From assembly GCF_001665785.1 (NCBI RefSeq), contig NZ_LZSO01000013.1, forward strand, positions 124,001 through 188,000: a stretch of 64,000 nucleotides of DNA. Reading direction: 5' to 3'. This document shows, piece after piece, positions 52,213-62,530 of the stretch. Under the pieces are notes generated by a model. It had not been told where the DNA came from and ran no database searches. It was given only the letters and a program-made list of their open reading frames with translations. How positions within the stretch are numbered: the stretch's first letter is position 1; every line of letters begins with the position of its first letter. The position numbers were made by a program, and so were the translations under genes. This DNA comes from Mycolicibacterium peregrinum. GTDB taxonomy: Bacteria > Actinomycetota > Actinomycetes > Mycobacteriales > Mycobacteriaceae.

Positions 52213-53028
52213 GTGCGACGACGTTTCGCGGCGACCGTGCTCGCCCTCGGCGCGGTGCTCGCGGTCGCACCCGCCGCGAACGCGCAGCCCGGTGTCCAGC
52301 CGGCAGGCGCCCAGCTTCCCGACGGACCGGCCAAGGCCTGGCTGGTCGCCGACATGGACTCCGGCCAAGTGCTGGCGGCCAAAGATCCCAATGGCTCCTA
52401 CGCCCCGGCCAGCACCATCAAGCCGCTGCTGGCGATGGTGGTGCTCGACCACCTTCGGCCCGACAACTTCGCCCGGGCCAACGAGTCCCACACCAAGGTC
52501 GAATGCTCGTGCGTAGGGCTCAAGCCGGGTCAGCCGTACACCACCCGCCAACTGCTCGAGGCACTGCTCATGGTGTCGGGCAACGACGCGGCGAACATGC
52601 TCGCCGACATGCTCGGCGGCCGCCCTGCCACCGTCGCGGCGATGACCCGCAAGGCGGCCAGCGTCGGCGCCCGTAACACCCGGGCCGGCTCGCCGTCGGG
52701 CCTGGACGGCCCCGGCTGGGAAACCGTCACCACTCCTCACGACCTCGCCGTGATCCTGCGCGCCGCGCTGACGTACCCACTGATCGCGCAGATCATGCGC
52801 CAGCCCTCGGCTCAGTTCCCCGGCAAGACCCTGACCAACCAGAACGAACTGCTTGCGCGCTACCCGGGCGACATCGCCGGCAAGACCGGCTACACGGACC
52901 TGGCCCGCAAGACGTATGTCGGTGCCGCACAACGGGGTAACCGCCGCCTGATCGTGGTGCAGATGTACGGTACCGGCGATCTGTACGGACAGGCGATCGA
53001 CTTGTTCGATTACGGTTTCTCGCACTGA
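52213..53028 (+). CDS. D-alanyl-D-alanine carboxypeptidase, second copy
   Basis: A 271-residue paralogue of the preceding gene with its own signal peptide (FAATVLALGAVLAVAPAANA) and all three motifs: PASTIK, SGNDAAN and AGKTGYTD. The two proteins can be aligned over the whole length, so they arose by tandem duplication. It starts with a GTG. Confidence 0.95.
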   Translation: MRRRFAATVLALGAVLAVAPAANAQPGVQPAGAQLPDGPAKAWLVADMDSGQVLAAKDPNGSYAPASTIKPLLAMVVLDHLRPDNFARANESHTKVECSCVGLKPGQPYTTRQLLEALLMVSGNDAANMLADMLGGRPATVAAMTRKAASVGARNTRAGSPSGLDGPGWETVTTPHDLAVILRAALTYPLIAQIMRQPSAQFPGKTLTNQNELLARYPGDIAGKTGYTDLARKTYVGAAQRGNRRLIVVQMYGTGDLYGQAIDLFDYGFSH

Positions 53029-53073
53029 CCTTGGGCACCAAGAGGTAGGGCCCCACCGTGAGTCACACCGAAC

Positions 53074-53090
53074 TAAGGTAACCCTAAATT
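53074..53090. promoter_or_regulatory. Iron-box-like sequence upstream of the diflavin reductase (weak)
   Basis: TAAGGTAACCCTAAATT resembles part of an IdeR/DtxR box (TTAGGTTAGGCTAACCTAA) but matches only partly. It lies about 37 bases before the diflavin reductase start. Confidence 0.25.
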
Positions 53091-53126
53091 CGCGTGGAGT
53101 GCCCGCGCGCGATGAGGGGAGCCGAA

Positions 53127-54674
53127 GTGTCCGACCGTGAGTTCTCGTTGGTGGTCGCCTATGGCACCGACATGGGCAACGCCGAAGACGCTGCCATGTC
53201 GTTCGCCGAGGCCACCACCGCCGCCGGAATTCCTGCCGAGGCCGTCGAGCTCAACCAGGTAGAACTCGGCCAGCTCAGTACCGCAACGCATTTCATCGTG
53301 GTGACATCGACGTTCGGCGACGGCGAGTTCCCCGACACCGCCACGCTGTTCTGGGAGGCGATCAGCGCCTCGACCGAGCTCCTGGAGCACTTGAGCTTCG
53401 CAATCCTGGCCCTCGGAGACACTTCATACGAATTGTTCTGCAACGCAGGGAAACTCCTCGATGCCCGGCTAGAGGAGTTGGGCGCCACCCGGCTCGCCGA
53501 CCGCGTCGACGTCGACGGGTACTACGAAGAGCCGGCCGCGGCCTGGACCACCGACCTGGTCAAGCAACTCATCGCTGCCCAGTCCGGCCCCGCGACTGCC
53601 GTCTCCGTCGTCGAGGCGGTCGCGGCCGATCCCCCGCTTCGCGGCCAGGAGCGCAACCGCCCCTTCGCGGCTGCTCTGCGCGTCAATCGACTGCTCACGG
53701 CAGCAGAATCCGACAAGGAGGTCCGTCACTACGAGCTGGACCTCACCGGCTCCGGGATTGCCTATCAGGCCGGCGACTCGCTTGCCGTCCACCCGGTCAA
53801 CGATCCCGATCTGGTGGCAGCGATCCTGGCCGAACTCCAGGTCGGCCCCGACCATCACGTCGGCGACGCGGAGGAGGCTCTGGGCGTCCTGCTCGCCGAA
53901 CACCTGGAGATCCGGACACCCTCGCGAGCGCTGCAGGAGCTGGCGGGTACCGCCGCCTACGGTGAGGATGTCCTCGACCTGGTCAGGCGCGCCGACCTCA
54001 CTGTCGAGGAGGTGGTAGATACGTTGCGCCCGTTACAGTTCCGCGATTACTCGATTGCCTCGAGCCCGCTGACGCATCCCGATCACGTGCACCTGACCGT
54101 GGCCACCGTGCGTTACCCCGGCGCCGGCCGCCACCACGGCGGCGTCGCCTCGACCTACCTGGCCGAGCGCACCGAGACGGTGCGGGTTCACCTGCGCCCC
54201 AACCACCATTTCCGGCTGCCGGCCGGCGATGTGCCGATCATCATGATCGGGCCGGGCACCGGCATCGCCCCGTTCCGGGCGTTCCTGCAGGAGCGGCAGG
54301 CCACCGCCGCGCCTGGTCGCTCCTGGCTGTTCTTCGGCGACCGTCGCCGGTCCACCGACTTCCTCTACGGCGAGGAGTTGACGGACTTCGTCGAGTCCGG
54401 CACGTTGACCCGGCTCGACCTGGCCTTCTCCCGCGATCAGGATGCGAAAGTGTATGTGCAGCACCGCATGCGGGAGCACTCGGCAGAACTGTTCAGCTGG
54501 ATACAGGACGGTGCACACCTCTACGTGTGCGGTGACGCCGACCAGATGGCCAAGGATGTCGACGCCGCGTTGCATCAGATCGTCGCCGAGAACGGCTCGA
54601 TGGATGCCGATGCCGCGCACGCCTATGTCAACGACCTGATCAAGACCCACCGCTACCTGCGGGACGTCTACTGA
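53127..54674 (+). CDS. Diflavin reductase (sulfite reductase flavoprotein-like)
   Basis: A 515-residue enzyme of the CysJ/cytochrome P450 reductase type. An N-terminal flavodoxin (about residues 1-150: LVVAYGTDMGNAEDAAM, TSTFGDGEFPDTA) is followed by the FAD domain (FRDYSIASSP) and the NADPH domain (IGPGTGIAPFRAFLQERQ, HLYVCGDADQMAKDV), ending in the aromatic YLRDVY. It passes electrons from NADPH through FAD and FMN to a partner. No sulfite reductase hemoprotein is adjacent, so the partner is unknown. The start is GTG 53127 with AGGGGAG at five bases; upstream starts lack such a site. Confidence 0.92.
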   Translation: MSDREFSLVVAYGTDMGNAEDAAMSFAEATTAAGIPAEAVELNQVELGQLSTATHFIVVTSTFGDGEFPDTATLFWEAISASTELLEHLSFAILALGDTSYELFCNAGKLLDARLEELGATRLADRVDVDGYYEEPAAAWTTDLVKQLIAAQSGPATAVSVVEAVAADPPLRGQERNRPFAAALRVNRLLTAAESDKEVRHYELDLTGSGIAYQAGDSLAVHPVNDPDLVAAILAELQVGPDHHVGDAEEALGVLLAEHLEIRTPSRALQELAGTAAYGEDVLDLVRRADLTVEEVVDTLRPLQFRDYSIASSPLTHPDHVHLTVATVRYPGAGRHHGGVASTYLAERTETVRVHLRPNHHFRLPAGDVPIIMIGPGTGIAPFRAFLQERQATAAPGRSWLFFGDRRRSTDFLYGEELTDFVESGTLTRLDLAFSRDQDAKVYVQHRMREHSAELFSWIQDGAHLYVCGDADQMAKDVDAALHQIVAENGSMDADAAHAYVNDLIKTHRYLRDVY

Positions 54675-54691
54675 TTTTCGCCCGCGGAGAG

Positions 54692-55753
54692 TCAGAACAC
54701 CCGGCCGCGCAGGATCACCAGATCCGGGTGGCTGACACCGCCGTGGCGTGGGTCCTCGGTGTAACAGACCAGGTCTGCGGATGCACCGTCCTCCAGTGCG
54801 GGCCGCCTCAGCCAGGCCCGGGCATCCCAACTGGCCGCTCCGAGTGCAGCGGTGGGGCTCATCCCGATGCCCTTGAGCGCCTCGATCTCGTCGGCAATGC
54901 GGCCGTGCGCGATCATGCCGCCGGCGTCGGTGCCCGCGAAGATCGGCACCCCGGCATCGTAGGCCGCACTGACCCGGGGGCGACAGGACGCGTACAGGTC
55001 ACGCATGTGCTTGGCATACGTCGGGTACTTTCCCGCGGCGTCGGCGATGCCGGGAAAATTGTCGATGTTGATCAGGGTCGGCACCAGCGCGGTGCCGTGT
55101 TCGAGCATCAAATCGATTGTGTCATCGGTGATCCCGGTGCCGTGCTCGATGCAGTCGATTCCCGCCTTGATGAGTCCGGGCAGCGCATCCTCGCCGAACA
55201 CGTGAGCGGTGACCCGCGCCCCCTCGGCGTGGGCGGCGTCGATCGCGGCTTTGAGGATGTCGTCGGACCACAGCGGAGCCAGGTCCCCGACCCCGCGGTC
55301 GATCCAGTCGCCGACCAGCTTCACCCAGCCGTCACCCCACCGGGCCTGCTCGGCCACGGCGGCGGGCAGTTGCGACTCGTCCTCGATGTCGATCGGCAAC
55401 CCGGGTGAATAACGCTTGGGCCGGGCGAGATGGCGTCCGGCTCGGATGATGCGCGGCAGGTCGTCGCGGTCGTCGAAGCTTCGGGTGTCCACCGGGGAGC
55501 CGGCGTCCCGCAACAACAGTGCGCCCGCGTCCCGTTCGGTTTCGGCCTGGGTCACCGCCTCGTCCAGTTCGACGGCGCCATGAGGGCCGAGACCCACATG
55601 GCAGTGTGCGTCGACCAGGCCCGGAATGATCCAGCCACCGTCAAAGACAGTGTCGGCGTTGGCGATCGGCTCAGCCGACAGCACACCCTGGTGGATCCAC
55701 CACTGCACCTCTTCGTCGTCGGGAAGTCCGCGACCACGAACGTGCAGGGCCAT
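54692..55753 (-). CDS. Amidohydrolase family protein (Rv2915c-like)
   Basis: A 353-residue metal-dependent amidohydrolase of the imidazolonepropionase/prolidase-like group. Motifs: GLVDAHCHVGLG, a Lys in WVKLVGDWIDRG, VTAHVFGEDALP, CIEHGTGI and FAGTDAGGMIAHGR. Position next to ffh matches Rv2915c. The substrate is not known. Confidence 0.92.
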   Translation of the reverse strand: MALHVRGRGLPDDEEVQWWIHQGVLSAEPIANADTVFDGGWIIPGLVDAHCHVGLGPHGAVELDEAVTQAETERDAGALLLRDAGSPVDTRSFDDRDDLPRIIRAGRHLARPKRYSPGLPIDIEDESQLPAAVAEQARWGDGWVKLVGDWIDRGVGDLAPLWSDDILKAAIDAAHAEGARVTAHVFGEDALPGLIKAGIDCIEHGTGITDDTIDLMLEHGTALVPTLINIDNFPGIADAAGKYPTYAKHMRDLYASCRPRVSAAYDAGVPIFAGTDAGGMIAHGRIADEIEALKGIGMSPTAALGAASWDARAWLRRPALEDGASADLVCYTEDPRHGGVSHPDLVILRGRVF

Positions 55754-55756
55754 CGG

Positions 55757-57310
55757 TTACTTCTGGCCCGGGAACTTCAGCTTCGACAGGTCGAAATCGG
55801 CCAGACCGGGCGGCAGCTCGTCCAGTCCCTTGGGCATGTTGGACAGGTCCGGGAAGCCGGCGGGCATCCCGGCGCCGAACGGGTTCTTCGGTGGGGTCGG
55901 ACCCCGGCCCTTCTTCTTACCGGCCTGCTTGTTCTTGCCCTTGGCGGCCTTGCGTGGGGAGTTCTTGCGCCCGAACGGCATTCCCATCTGGCCGGCCATC
56001 GACGACATCATCTTGCGGGCGTCGAAGAACCGGTCCACGAGCTGGTTGACCTCGGACACCTCGACCCCGGAGCCATTGGCGATACGCAGCCGGCGCGAGG
56101 CGTTGATGATCTTCGGATCGGCCCGCTCGGCCGGCGTCATGCCACGGATGATGGCCTGCACCCGGTCCAGCTGCTTGTCATCGACGGCGGCCAGCGCGTC
56201 CTTCATCTGGCCGGCCCCGGGCAGCATGCCAAGCAGGTTGCCGATCGGGCCCATCTTGCGGATCGCCAGCATCTGCTCGAGGAAGTCCTCCAGCGTCAGC
56301 TCGCCGGAGCCGATCTTGGCGGCGGCCTCCTCGGCCTTCTGCTGGTCGAAGACCTGCTCGGCCTGTTCGATGAGGGTGAGCACGTCGCCCATGCCCAGGA
56401 TGCGGCTGGCCATCCGGTCGGGGTGGAAGACGTCGAAGTCTTCGAGCTTCTCCCCTGCCGAGGCGAACAGGATCGGCACGCCGGTGATCTCGCGCACCGA
56501 CAGCGCGGCACCACCACGGGCGTCACCGTCGAGCTTGGTCAGCACGACACCGGTGAAACCGACGCCCTCGCGGAACGCCTCGGCGGTGGCGACGGCATCC
56601 TGACCGATCATCGCGTCGAGCACGAAGAGGGTCTCGTCGGGCTTCACGGCGTCGCGGATCGCCGCGGCCTGGCCCATGAGCTCCTCGTCGATGCCCAGCC
56701 GGCCGGCGGTGTCGACGATCACCACGTCGAAATGCTTGGCCCGGGCCTCGGCCATACCGGCCGTCGCGACCGCCACCGGATCACCGTGGCCACCGATCTC
56801 CAGGCCATCGGGCGAGGTACCCGGGTGCGGGGCGAACGACGCCACACCGGCGCGCTCGGCCACGATCTGAAGCTGGTTGACCGCACCTGGCCGCTGCAGG
56901 TCACACGCGACGAGCAGCGGGGTGTGGCCCAGACCCTTGAGCCATTTCGCCAGCTTGCCGGCCAGCGTGGTCTTACCGGCACCTTGCAGACCGGCGAGCA
57001 TGATCACCGTCGGCGGGTTCTTCGCGAAGGCCAACTGGCGGGTCTCGCCGCCGAGGATGCCGATCAGCTCCTCGTTGACGATCTTGACCACCTGCTGCGC
57101 GGGATTCAGCGCGGCGGAGACCTCGGCGCCCTTGGCGCGATCCTTGATGCGCGCCACGAAGGCACGCACCACAGGCAGCGAGACGTCGGCCTCCAGGAGG
57201 GCCAACCGGATCTCGCGCGCAGTGGCGTCGATATCGGCGTCGGTCAACCGCCCCTTGCCGCGTAGGCCCTGCAGGGCTCCGGTCAACCGGTCAGACAGGC
57301 TCTCAAACAC
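55757..57310 (-). CDS. ffh: Signal recognition particle protein Ffh
   Basis: A 517-residue SRP54. The N domain is followed by the GTPase domain (LAGLQGAGKTTLAGKLAKWL, VVIVDTAGRLGID, TKLDGDARGGAALSV) and a methionine-rich M domain. A basic C-terminal tail (KAAKGKNKQAGKKKGRG) is present. It binds signal sequences and targets ribosomes to FtsY, which is also in this window. Confidence 0.98.
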   Translation of the reverse strand: MFESLSDRLTGALQGLRGKGRLTDADIDATAREIRLALLEADVSLPVVRAFVARIKDRAKGAEVSAALNPAQQVVKIVNEELIGILGGETRQLAFAKNPPTVIMLAGLQGAGKTTLAGKLAKWLKGLGHTPLLVACDLQRPGAVNQLQIVAERAGVASFAPHPGTSPDGLEIGGHGDPVAVATAGMAEARAKHFDVVIVDTAGRLGIDEELMGQAAAIRDAVKPDETLFVLDAMIGQDAVATAEAFREGVGFTGVVLTKLDGDARGGAALSVREITGVPILFASAGEKLEDFDVFHPDRMASRILGMGDVLTLIEQAEQVFDQQKAEEAAAKIGSGELTLEDFLEQMLAIRKMGPIGNLLGMLPGAGQMKDALAAVDDKQLDRVQAIIRGMTPAERADPKIINASRRLRIANGSGVEVSEVNQLVDRFFDARKMMSSMAGQMGMPFGRKNSPRKAAKGKNKQAGKKKGRGPTPPKNPFGAGMPAGFPDLSNMPKGLDELPPGLADFDLSKLKFPGQK

Positions 57311-57319
57311 GTGGTAAGC

Positions 57320-58045
57320 CTAGCGGCCCGGGATTTGAGGCGTGGTTGCGCGCCGCGACCCGGAAGGCATGGCGTCGATCGCCCAGCAGATCAGGCAGGA
57401 CAGTACGAAACCGCCGACGTAGAGGGCCCACCCCACAAGCCATCCGAAATTCACGCTCCAAACATCGGACGGCAGCGACGCCAAGGCCCACTCGACGAGA
57501 GCGGCAACGATGACGGCGGGAATGAGTCCCCACGCCCACGCCGTGCCCCGGCGTCGCGCCACACCCCATGACAGGGCATACCCGACGACCGTCACCACGG
57601 CCATAATCCGGGACAGCAGGACAACCAGGTCGAGATCCAGGTTGAGGTTGTAGACGGAGCCGATGGCGAGCGCGAAGCCGACGTACGAGACGACATCGAT
57701 CAACACCGTGATGCCCGCGATCGAGACGGCCGTGCGGCGGCGTTCCGGAGATCGGGACCACAACGCGACAACGACGATGAAGTACACGCCGAGTACCGCG
57801 ACGCCGCTGGTAAACCAGACAGTGCGGAATATCGGCGGCCAATCGGTTGCCAGCCCCATCATGCTCGGCGCACCGATGAAAATCGCCCGCTGGATCAACG
57901 TGGGCACCAGCAGCAGGGCGCCGATCAGGACCTGCGTGCCCGGCGAGAATCGCTCAGACCTCGGTACCGGCGCCTGATGCGGCGCACCGTAGCCGTCGTG
58001 CGGCGGCGCACCGAACCTGTAGTCCTGTCCCCCGAAATTCGTCAT
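57320..58045 (-). CDS. Hypothetical membrane protein
   Basis: A 241-residue protein with a soluble glycine/proline-rich N-terminus (about 40 residues) and about six hydrophobic segments. I do not recognise the family. It lies between glnD and ffh, separate from both by short gaps. Confidence 0.75.
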   Translation of the reverse strand: MTNFGGQDYRFGAPPHDGYGAPHQAPVPRSERFSPGTQVLIGALLLVPTLIQRAIFIGAPSMMGLATDWPPIFRTVWFTSGVAVLGVYFIVVVALWSRSPERRRTAVSIAGITVLIDVVSYVGFALAIGSVYNLNLDLDLVVLLSRIMAVVTVVGYALSWGVARRRGTAWAWGLIPAVIVAALVEWALASLPSDVWSVNFGWLVGWALYVGGFVLSCLICWAIDAMPSGSRRATTPQIPGR

Positions 58046-58067
58046 GCAGGCAATCTTTGCTCACCCG

Positions 58068-60569
58068 TCAGCTCGCATGCTCGGTCGGTTTGGCCGGCGG
58101 CGGCGCGGGCAGGATCGCGAGCAAGTCGCGCTTCAGCTCGGCGCGTACCACGGCCCGTTGCGCTTCGTCGCCGGCCAGTGCCGGTGCGGTGATGCAGAAG
58201 ACGTCGACGACGGATGACCCCAGTGTGGTCACCTTGGCCCACGCAACATCCAAGCCGTCGCGCTCGAACACCGCCGTCAGCCGGGCCAACAGGCCGGCCC
58301 GGTCGATCGTGCGAATCTGGACGATCAGGTCTTCGGCTGCCGTGCCGGGTGACCACAGGATGCGGGGCGGGGCGGGCACGTGGTTGGCCGGTACCGACGC
58401 CAGGATCTCGCCGGCCCGGGTGGTCGGGTGTTGGGCCGCCTCCTGGTCTCGGCGTTCCAGCGCGCCGACCACATCCAGCTCGCCGTCGAGCGCCAGGATG
58501 AACTGCTGGCGCAGCAGTTGAGCAGGTGGTGGTGAACCGAAGTGCGGAGACACCGCGAAGGTGTTGATCGCCGAACCCTGATGACTGTTGACCGACGCGG
58601 AGTGCACCCGCAGGGAGTTCAGCGCCAGCACGCCGGCCGCCTTGGACAACAGGCCCCGCCGGTCCGCGCCGATCATCGTCACGTTGTAGATGTGTGGACT
58701 GTCACCCGGGGTGAGCTCGACGTGGACGCCGCCGTCAGAGGCCAACGCCACGAACCGCGAGTCGATCGGATCGGGTTCGGGCAACGGTTCACCGGCCATC
58801 ACCAGCCGGCACCGTCGCACCAGATCGCCGATCAGCGATGCCTTCCAGTCCCCCCACACCCCGGGACCGGTGGCCAGGGAGTCGGCTTCGGCCAAGACAT
58901 GGAGCAGCTCCAGCAGCACCATGTCCCCGCCGAGCGCGTCGGCTACCGCGTCAATGGTCTTGGGGTCCTGAAGGTCTCGCCGCGTCGCGGTCTCGGGCAA
59001 AAGCAGGTGGTACCGGACGATCTTCGACAGCACATCGATGTCAGAAGGCCACAGACCCAGCCGTGTTCCGATCTGAGTGGCCAACTCGGCACCGATCACG
59101 CTGTGGTCGCCGCCACGCCCCTTGCCGATGTCGTGGCACAGCGCACCCAGCAGAAGTAGATCGGGACGTGATACGCGGGTGGTGAAAGCACTTGCCCGCG
59201 AGACAGTCTCGACCAGATGGCGGTCAACTGTCCAGGTGTGCACGACATCTCGCGGGGGCAGGTCCCGCACTGCACCCCACTCCGGGAACAACCGGCCCCA
59301 CAGGCCGGTGCGGTCCAGGGCTTCGATGGTGGCGACCGCCGCGGGTCCGGACGCGAGCAACACCAGGAGGTCCTTGAGCGCCTGACGCGGCCACGGCGTA
59401 CGCAGTTCGGGCGCCGTCTCGGCCAGCCGGCTCAGTGTGGATACCGCCATCGGCAGGCCGGTGGCGGCGGACGCCGCGGCGACCCGCAGGATCAGACCCG
59501 GATCGCGTTCCGGCCGAGCATCGCGGGCCAGGATCACCTCGCCGGAGAATTCGATCACGCCCTCGTCGAGCGGGCGGCGCACGGGGCGGCGAAGCGCGGC
59601 GAAACCGCGCCGAGGTAGGGCGTTGGCCGCGGTGCGGATACCCGAGTCGACGTAGTAGCTCACGGTCCGGGCCGCGTCCGACAGGGTGCGGGCCAGGTCG
59701 AATCGATCCCCGATCCGCAGCGCCGCGCCGATCTCATCGGCATGCTGGGCCAACAGCAGTTCCCGGCCACGGCCCGCCGCGCGGTGCAGTTCGGTGCGCA
59801 CATTCAGCAACGACAGGTGGGCACCGCCGAGTGTTCCGGTCGGTGACGCCAGCGCATGGCTCGGATAGACATCGGCCAGTTGCGCTATCGCCAGCGCGTT
59901 GAGCAGTTGTACGTCCCGCAGCCCGCCGCGGCCCGACTTCAGGTCCGGTTCGGCGCGGTGCGCAATCTGGCCGCTGCGCTGCCAGCGCGCCTGCGCATGC
60001 TCGACGAGTTCGTCGAACCGCGAGCCGATTCCGATCCGCCACTGCCGTCGCGCCCCGCCGACCAGTAGCGCCGACAGGTCGGCGTCACCGGCCATGTGAC
60101 GGGCGTCCAGCATCGCGAGACCTACCGCAATGTCCTCACCCGCCACCTTGAGGGCCTCGGGAACCGTCCGCACACTGTGGTCGATCCGGATGTTGGCGTC
60201 CCACAGCGGATACCAGAGTTTCTCGGCCACTTCAGAGACGAGCTCGACGGGCATGTTGTCATGCAGCAGCATGAGATCGAGATCGGAGTACGGCAACATC
60301 TCACCGCGGCCCAGACCACCGGTGGCCACGATGGCGAACCCACTGGTGGCCGTGATCCCGATCTCGGCAGCCTTTGTGGTGAGCCAGAATTCGTGCAGAT
60401 CGAGTAACGCATCCCGCAGGGCGGCCGCATCCAGTTGACGGGGTCCCCCGGCCAGCAACTGCTGGCTTGCCGCCGCCAGATCGGTGGCCGGCCGCGGCGA
60501 GCCGGCCGGAACCTCCTGTCGAGAGGTTCCGGCCGGCTCGTGGATGGAATCTGGCTGCTGCTCTGTCAT
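58068..60569 (-). CDS. glnD: [Protein-PII] uridylyltransferase/adenylyltransferase
   Basis: An 833-residue GlnD. The nucleotidyltransferase domain has [20 protein letters not shown]. The HD domain has [20 protein letters not shown]. Two C-terminal ACT domains follow ([20 protein letters not shown] and [20 protein letters not shown]). In mycobacteria it modifies PII on the T-loop Tyr in response to nitrogen. The start is ATG 60569, preceded by GGGGGAGGAG. The first codons contain a long inverted repeat, and a second hairpin lies in the leader. Third gene of amtB-glnB-glnD. Confidence 0.96.
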   Translation of the reverse strand: MTEQQPDSIHEPAGTSRQEVPAGSPRPATDLAAASQQLLAGGPRQLDAAALRDALLDLHEFWLTTKAAEIGITATSGFAIVATGGLGRGEMLPYSDLDLMLLHDNMPVELVSEVAEKLWYPLWDANIRIDHSVRTVPEALKVAGEDIAVGLAMLDARHMAGDADLSALLVGGARRQWRIGIGSRFDELVEHAQARWQRSGQIAHRAEPDLKSGRGGLRDVQLLNALAIAQLADVYPSHALASPTGTLGGAHLSLLNVRTELHRAAGRGRELLLAQHADEIGAALRIGDRFDLARTLSDAARTVSYYVDSGIRTAANALPRRGFAALRRPVRRPLDEGVIEFSGEVILARDARPERDPGLILRVAAASAATGLPMAVSTLSRLAETAPELRTPWPRQALKDLLVLLASGPAAVATIEALDRTGLWGRLFPEWGAVRDLPPRDVVHTWTVDRHLVETVSRASAFTTRVSRPDLLLLGALCHDIGKGRGGDHSVIGAELATQIGTRLGLWPSDIDVLSKIVRYHLLLPETATRRDLQDPKTIDAVADALGGDMVLLELLHVLAEADSLATGPGVWGDWKASLIGDLVRRCRLVMAGEPLPEPDPIDSRFVALASDGGVHVELTPGDSPHIYNVTMIGADRRGLLSKAAGVLALNSLRVHSASVNSHQGSAINTFAVSPHFGSPPPAQLLRQQFILALDGELDVVGALERRDQEAAQHPTTRAGEILASVPANHVPAPPRILWSPGTAAEDLIVQIRTIDRAGLLARLTAVFERDGLDVAWAKVTTLGSSVVDVFCITAPALAGDEAQRAVVRAELKRDLLAILPAPPPAKPTEHAS
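60498..60540 (-). promoter_or_regulatory. Long hairpin inside the first codons of glnD
   Basis: Perfect 18-bp arms (60498-60515 and 60523-60540) around a 7-base loop, about 30 bases after the glnD start. It encodes the near-symmetric [14 protein letters not shown]. It is too long and GC-rich to be expected by chance, and could slow translation or attenuate transcription into glnD. Confidence 0.6.
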
Positions 60570-60579
60570 TTGAACTCCT

Positions 60580-60620
60580 CCCCCGGTCGACCAACTGCCA
60601 CCGCACTTCCTGACCGGGGG
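60580..60620 (-). promoter_or_regulatory. Hairpin adjoining the glnD ribosome-binding site
   Basis: CCCCCGGTC and GACCGGGGG (9-bp arms) with a 23-base loop. The 3' arm in the mRNA runs directly into AGGAG, the glnD Shine-Dalgarno, so folding could limit glnD translation. Confidence 0.5.
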
Positions 60621-60623
60621 ACT

Positions 60624-60645
60624 CGGTCGTCTACCTCGACGACCG
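60624..60645 (-). terminator. Hairpin 7 bases after the glnB stop
   Basis: CGGTCGTC and GACGACCG (8-bp arms) with a 6-base loop. There is no U-tract; it may be a partial terminator or an mRNA-stabilising element between glnB and glnD. Confidence 0.5.
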
Positions 60646-60652
60646 GCCACGG

Positions 60653-60997
<345 letters not shown>

Positions 60998-62353
60998 TTA
61001 TTCCTCCCCGCCGTGACGACCAAGAACAGAACCGGTTCCGACAGCGACGAAGTCGTAAGCGCTCTCAGCGTGCTCGGACTCGTCGATACCGGAAGCCTCC
61101 TCTTCTTTGTCCAGGCGCAGGCCCACGGTGTATTTGACAATCAACGCCAAGATAGCGGTACCCACCGCCGAATAGAGCAGAACAGCACCGGCCCCGACCG
61201 CCTGTCGCCACAGTTGATCGAACCCACCACCGTAGAACAGACCGGCAACGCCGGCAGGTGCTTCCTTGGTGGCCACCAGGCCGACCAGCAACGTACCGAC
61301 GATACCGCCGACCAGGTGGACGCCCACCACGTCGAGAGAGTCGTCAAATCCGAACTTGAACTTCAAGCCCACCGCCAGCGCACACAGTGCGCCTGCCGCA
61401 ACACCGATCACGAGCGCGCCCACGACGTTCACCGAGGAGCAGGACGGGGTGATCGCGACCAGCCCGGCGACGATGCCCGATGCGGCACCCAGTGACGTCG
61501 CGTGCCCGTCACGGATCCGCTCGGTGAGTAGCCAGGCCAGCATGGCCGCGGCAGTCGCCACCGTGGTGGTGACGAAGGTCGAACCGGCAACTCCGTTGGC
61601 CGACACCGCAGAACCGGCGTTGAAGCCGTACCAGCCGAACCACAGCAAGCCGGCGCCGAGCATCACGAATGGAAGGTTGTGCGGGCGCATCGGCGTGCCC
61701 GGCCAACCGAGCCGCTTGCCGAGGATGATGGCCAGGACCAGGCCCGCGGTACCGGCGTTGATGTGCACCGCGGTGCCGCCGGCGAAGTCAATTGCCTTGA
61801 GCTGATTGGCGATCCATCCGCCATGGTGGATCACGGTCTCACCGTCGGAGCCCTTGACGTCGAAGTCGAAGACCCAGTGCGCCACCGGGAAGTAGACAAC
61901 GGTCGCCCACAGCGCGGCGAACAGCAGCCAGCCGCCGAACTTGATGCGGTCGGCGACGGCACCGGAGATCAGGGCGACGGTGATGATCGCGAACATCAGC
62001 TGGAAACCCACGAACACGGTGGCCGGGATCGTGCCGACCAGCGCGATGGGCGCATCGGCCGAACCGTTCGCTCCGATCAGACCCTTGAGGCCGAAGAATT
62101 GCCCTGGATCGCCGATGACGCCTGCCGTGTTGTCACCGAACGCAACCGAGTAGCCGTACAGCGCCCACAGCACTGTCACGACACCCATCGCACTGACGCT
62201 CATCATGATCATGTTGAGCACGCCCTTGGCCCGCACCATGCCGCCGTAGAAGAAGGCCAGCCCCGGCGTCATCAACAGCACAAGCGCAGCGGCGGCCAGC
62301 ATCCATGCTGTGTCACCGGTGTCCGGCGCACCCAATATCGGGAATTGCTCCAC
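60998..62353 (-). CDS. amtB: Ammonium transporter
   Basis: A 451-residue Amt with 11 membrane segments. The twin histidines are in [13 protein letters not shown] and [13 protein letters not shown]. It begins [17 protein letters not shown], with a short periplasmic N-terminus and no signal peptide, which is usual. It forms an operon with glnB and glnD. Two GlnR-type boxes lie about 100-150 bases upstream. Confidence 0.97.
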   Translation of the reverse strand: MEQFPILGAPDTGDTAWMLAAAALVLLMTPGLAFFYGGMVRAKGVLNMIMMSVSAMGVVTVLWALYGYSVAFGDNTAGVIGDPGQFFGLKGLIGANGSADAPIALVGTIPATVFVGFQLMFAIITVALISGAVADRIKFGGWLLFAALWATVVYFPVAHWVFDFDVKGSDGETVIHHGGWIANQLKAIDFAGGTAVHINAGTAGLVLAIILGKRLGWPGTPMRPHNLPFVMLGAGLLWFGWYGFNAGSAVSANGVAGSTFVTTTVATAAAMLAWLLTERIRDGHATSLGAASGIVAGLVAITPSCSSVNVVGALVIGVAAGALCALAVGLKFKFGFDDSLDVVGVHLVGGIVGTLLVGLVATKEAPAGVAGLFYGGGFDQLWRQAVGAGAVLLYSAVGTAILALIVKYTVGLRLDKEEEASGIDESEHAESAYDFVAVGTGSVLGRHGGEE

Positions 62354-62454
62354 TCGCAGTTTCCTCCTTCACCACGCCACGGCCGCAAGGATTTACGGGC
62401 CGTTGACCTGGTCAAGACAATGCTGAGTGGATGTTTCGGCTACGACGCCGCTGC

Positions 62455-62470
62455 GTTTCGCTCGTGTGAA
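62455..62470 (-). promoter_or_regulatory. GlnR-type box upstream of amtB
   Basis: On the minus strand TTCAC-N6-GAAAC, close to the actinobacterial GlnR consensus GTnAC-N6-GaAAC. It lies about 102 bases before the amtB ATG. Confidence 0.6.
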
Positions 62471-62486
62471 CGGATAGCCGGGCTGC

Positions 62487-62502
62487 GTTTCGCCGGTGTT
62501 AC
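62487..62502 (-). promoter_or_regulatory. GlnR-type box upstream of amtB, near-perfect copy
   Basis: On the minus strand GTAAC-ACCGGC-GAAAC, an exact match to the GlnR consensus GTnAC-N6-GaAAC. It is 32 bases (three helical turns) from the other box. A third, degenerate half-site (GTTTC) is at 62433 on the plus strand. Confidence 0.7.
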
Positions 62503-62530
62503 ACCGTGGGATTTCGCGGGTTTTCGGGGG

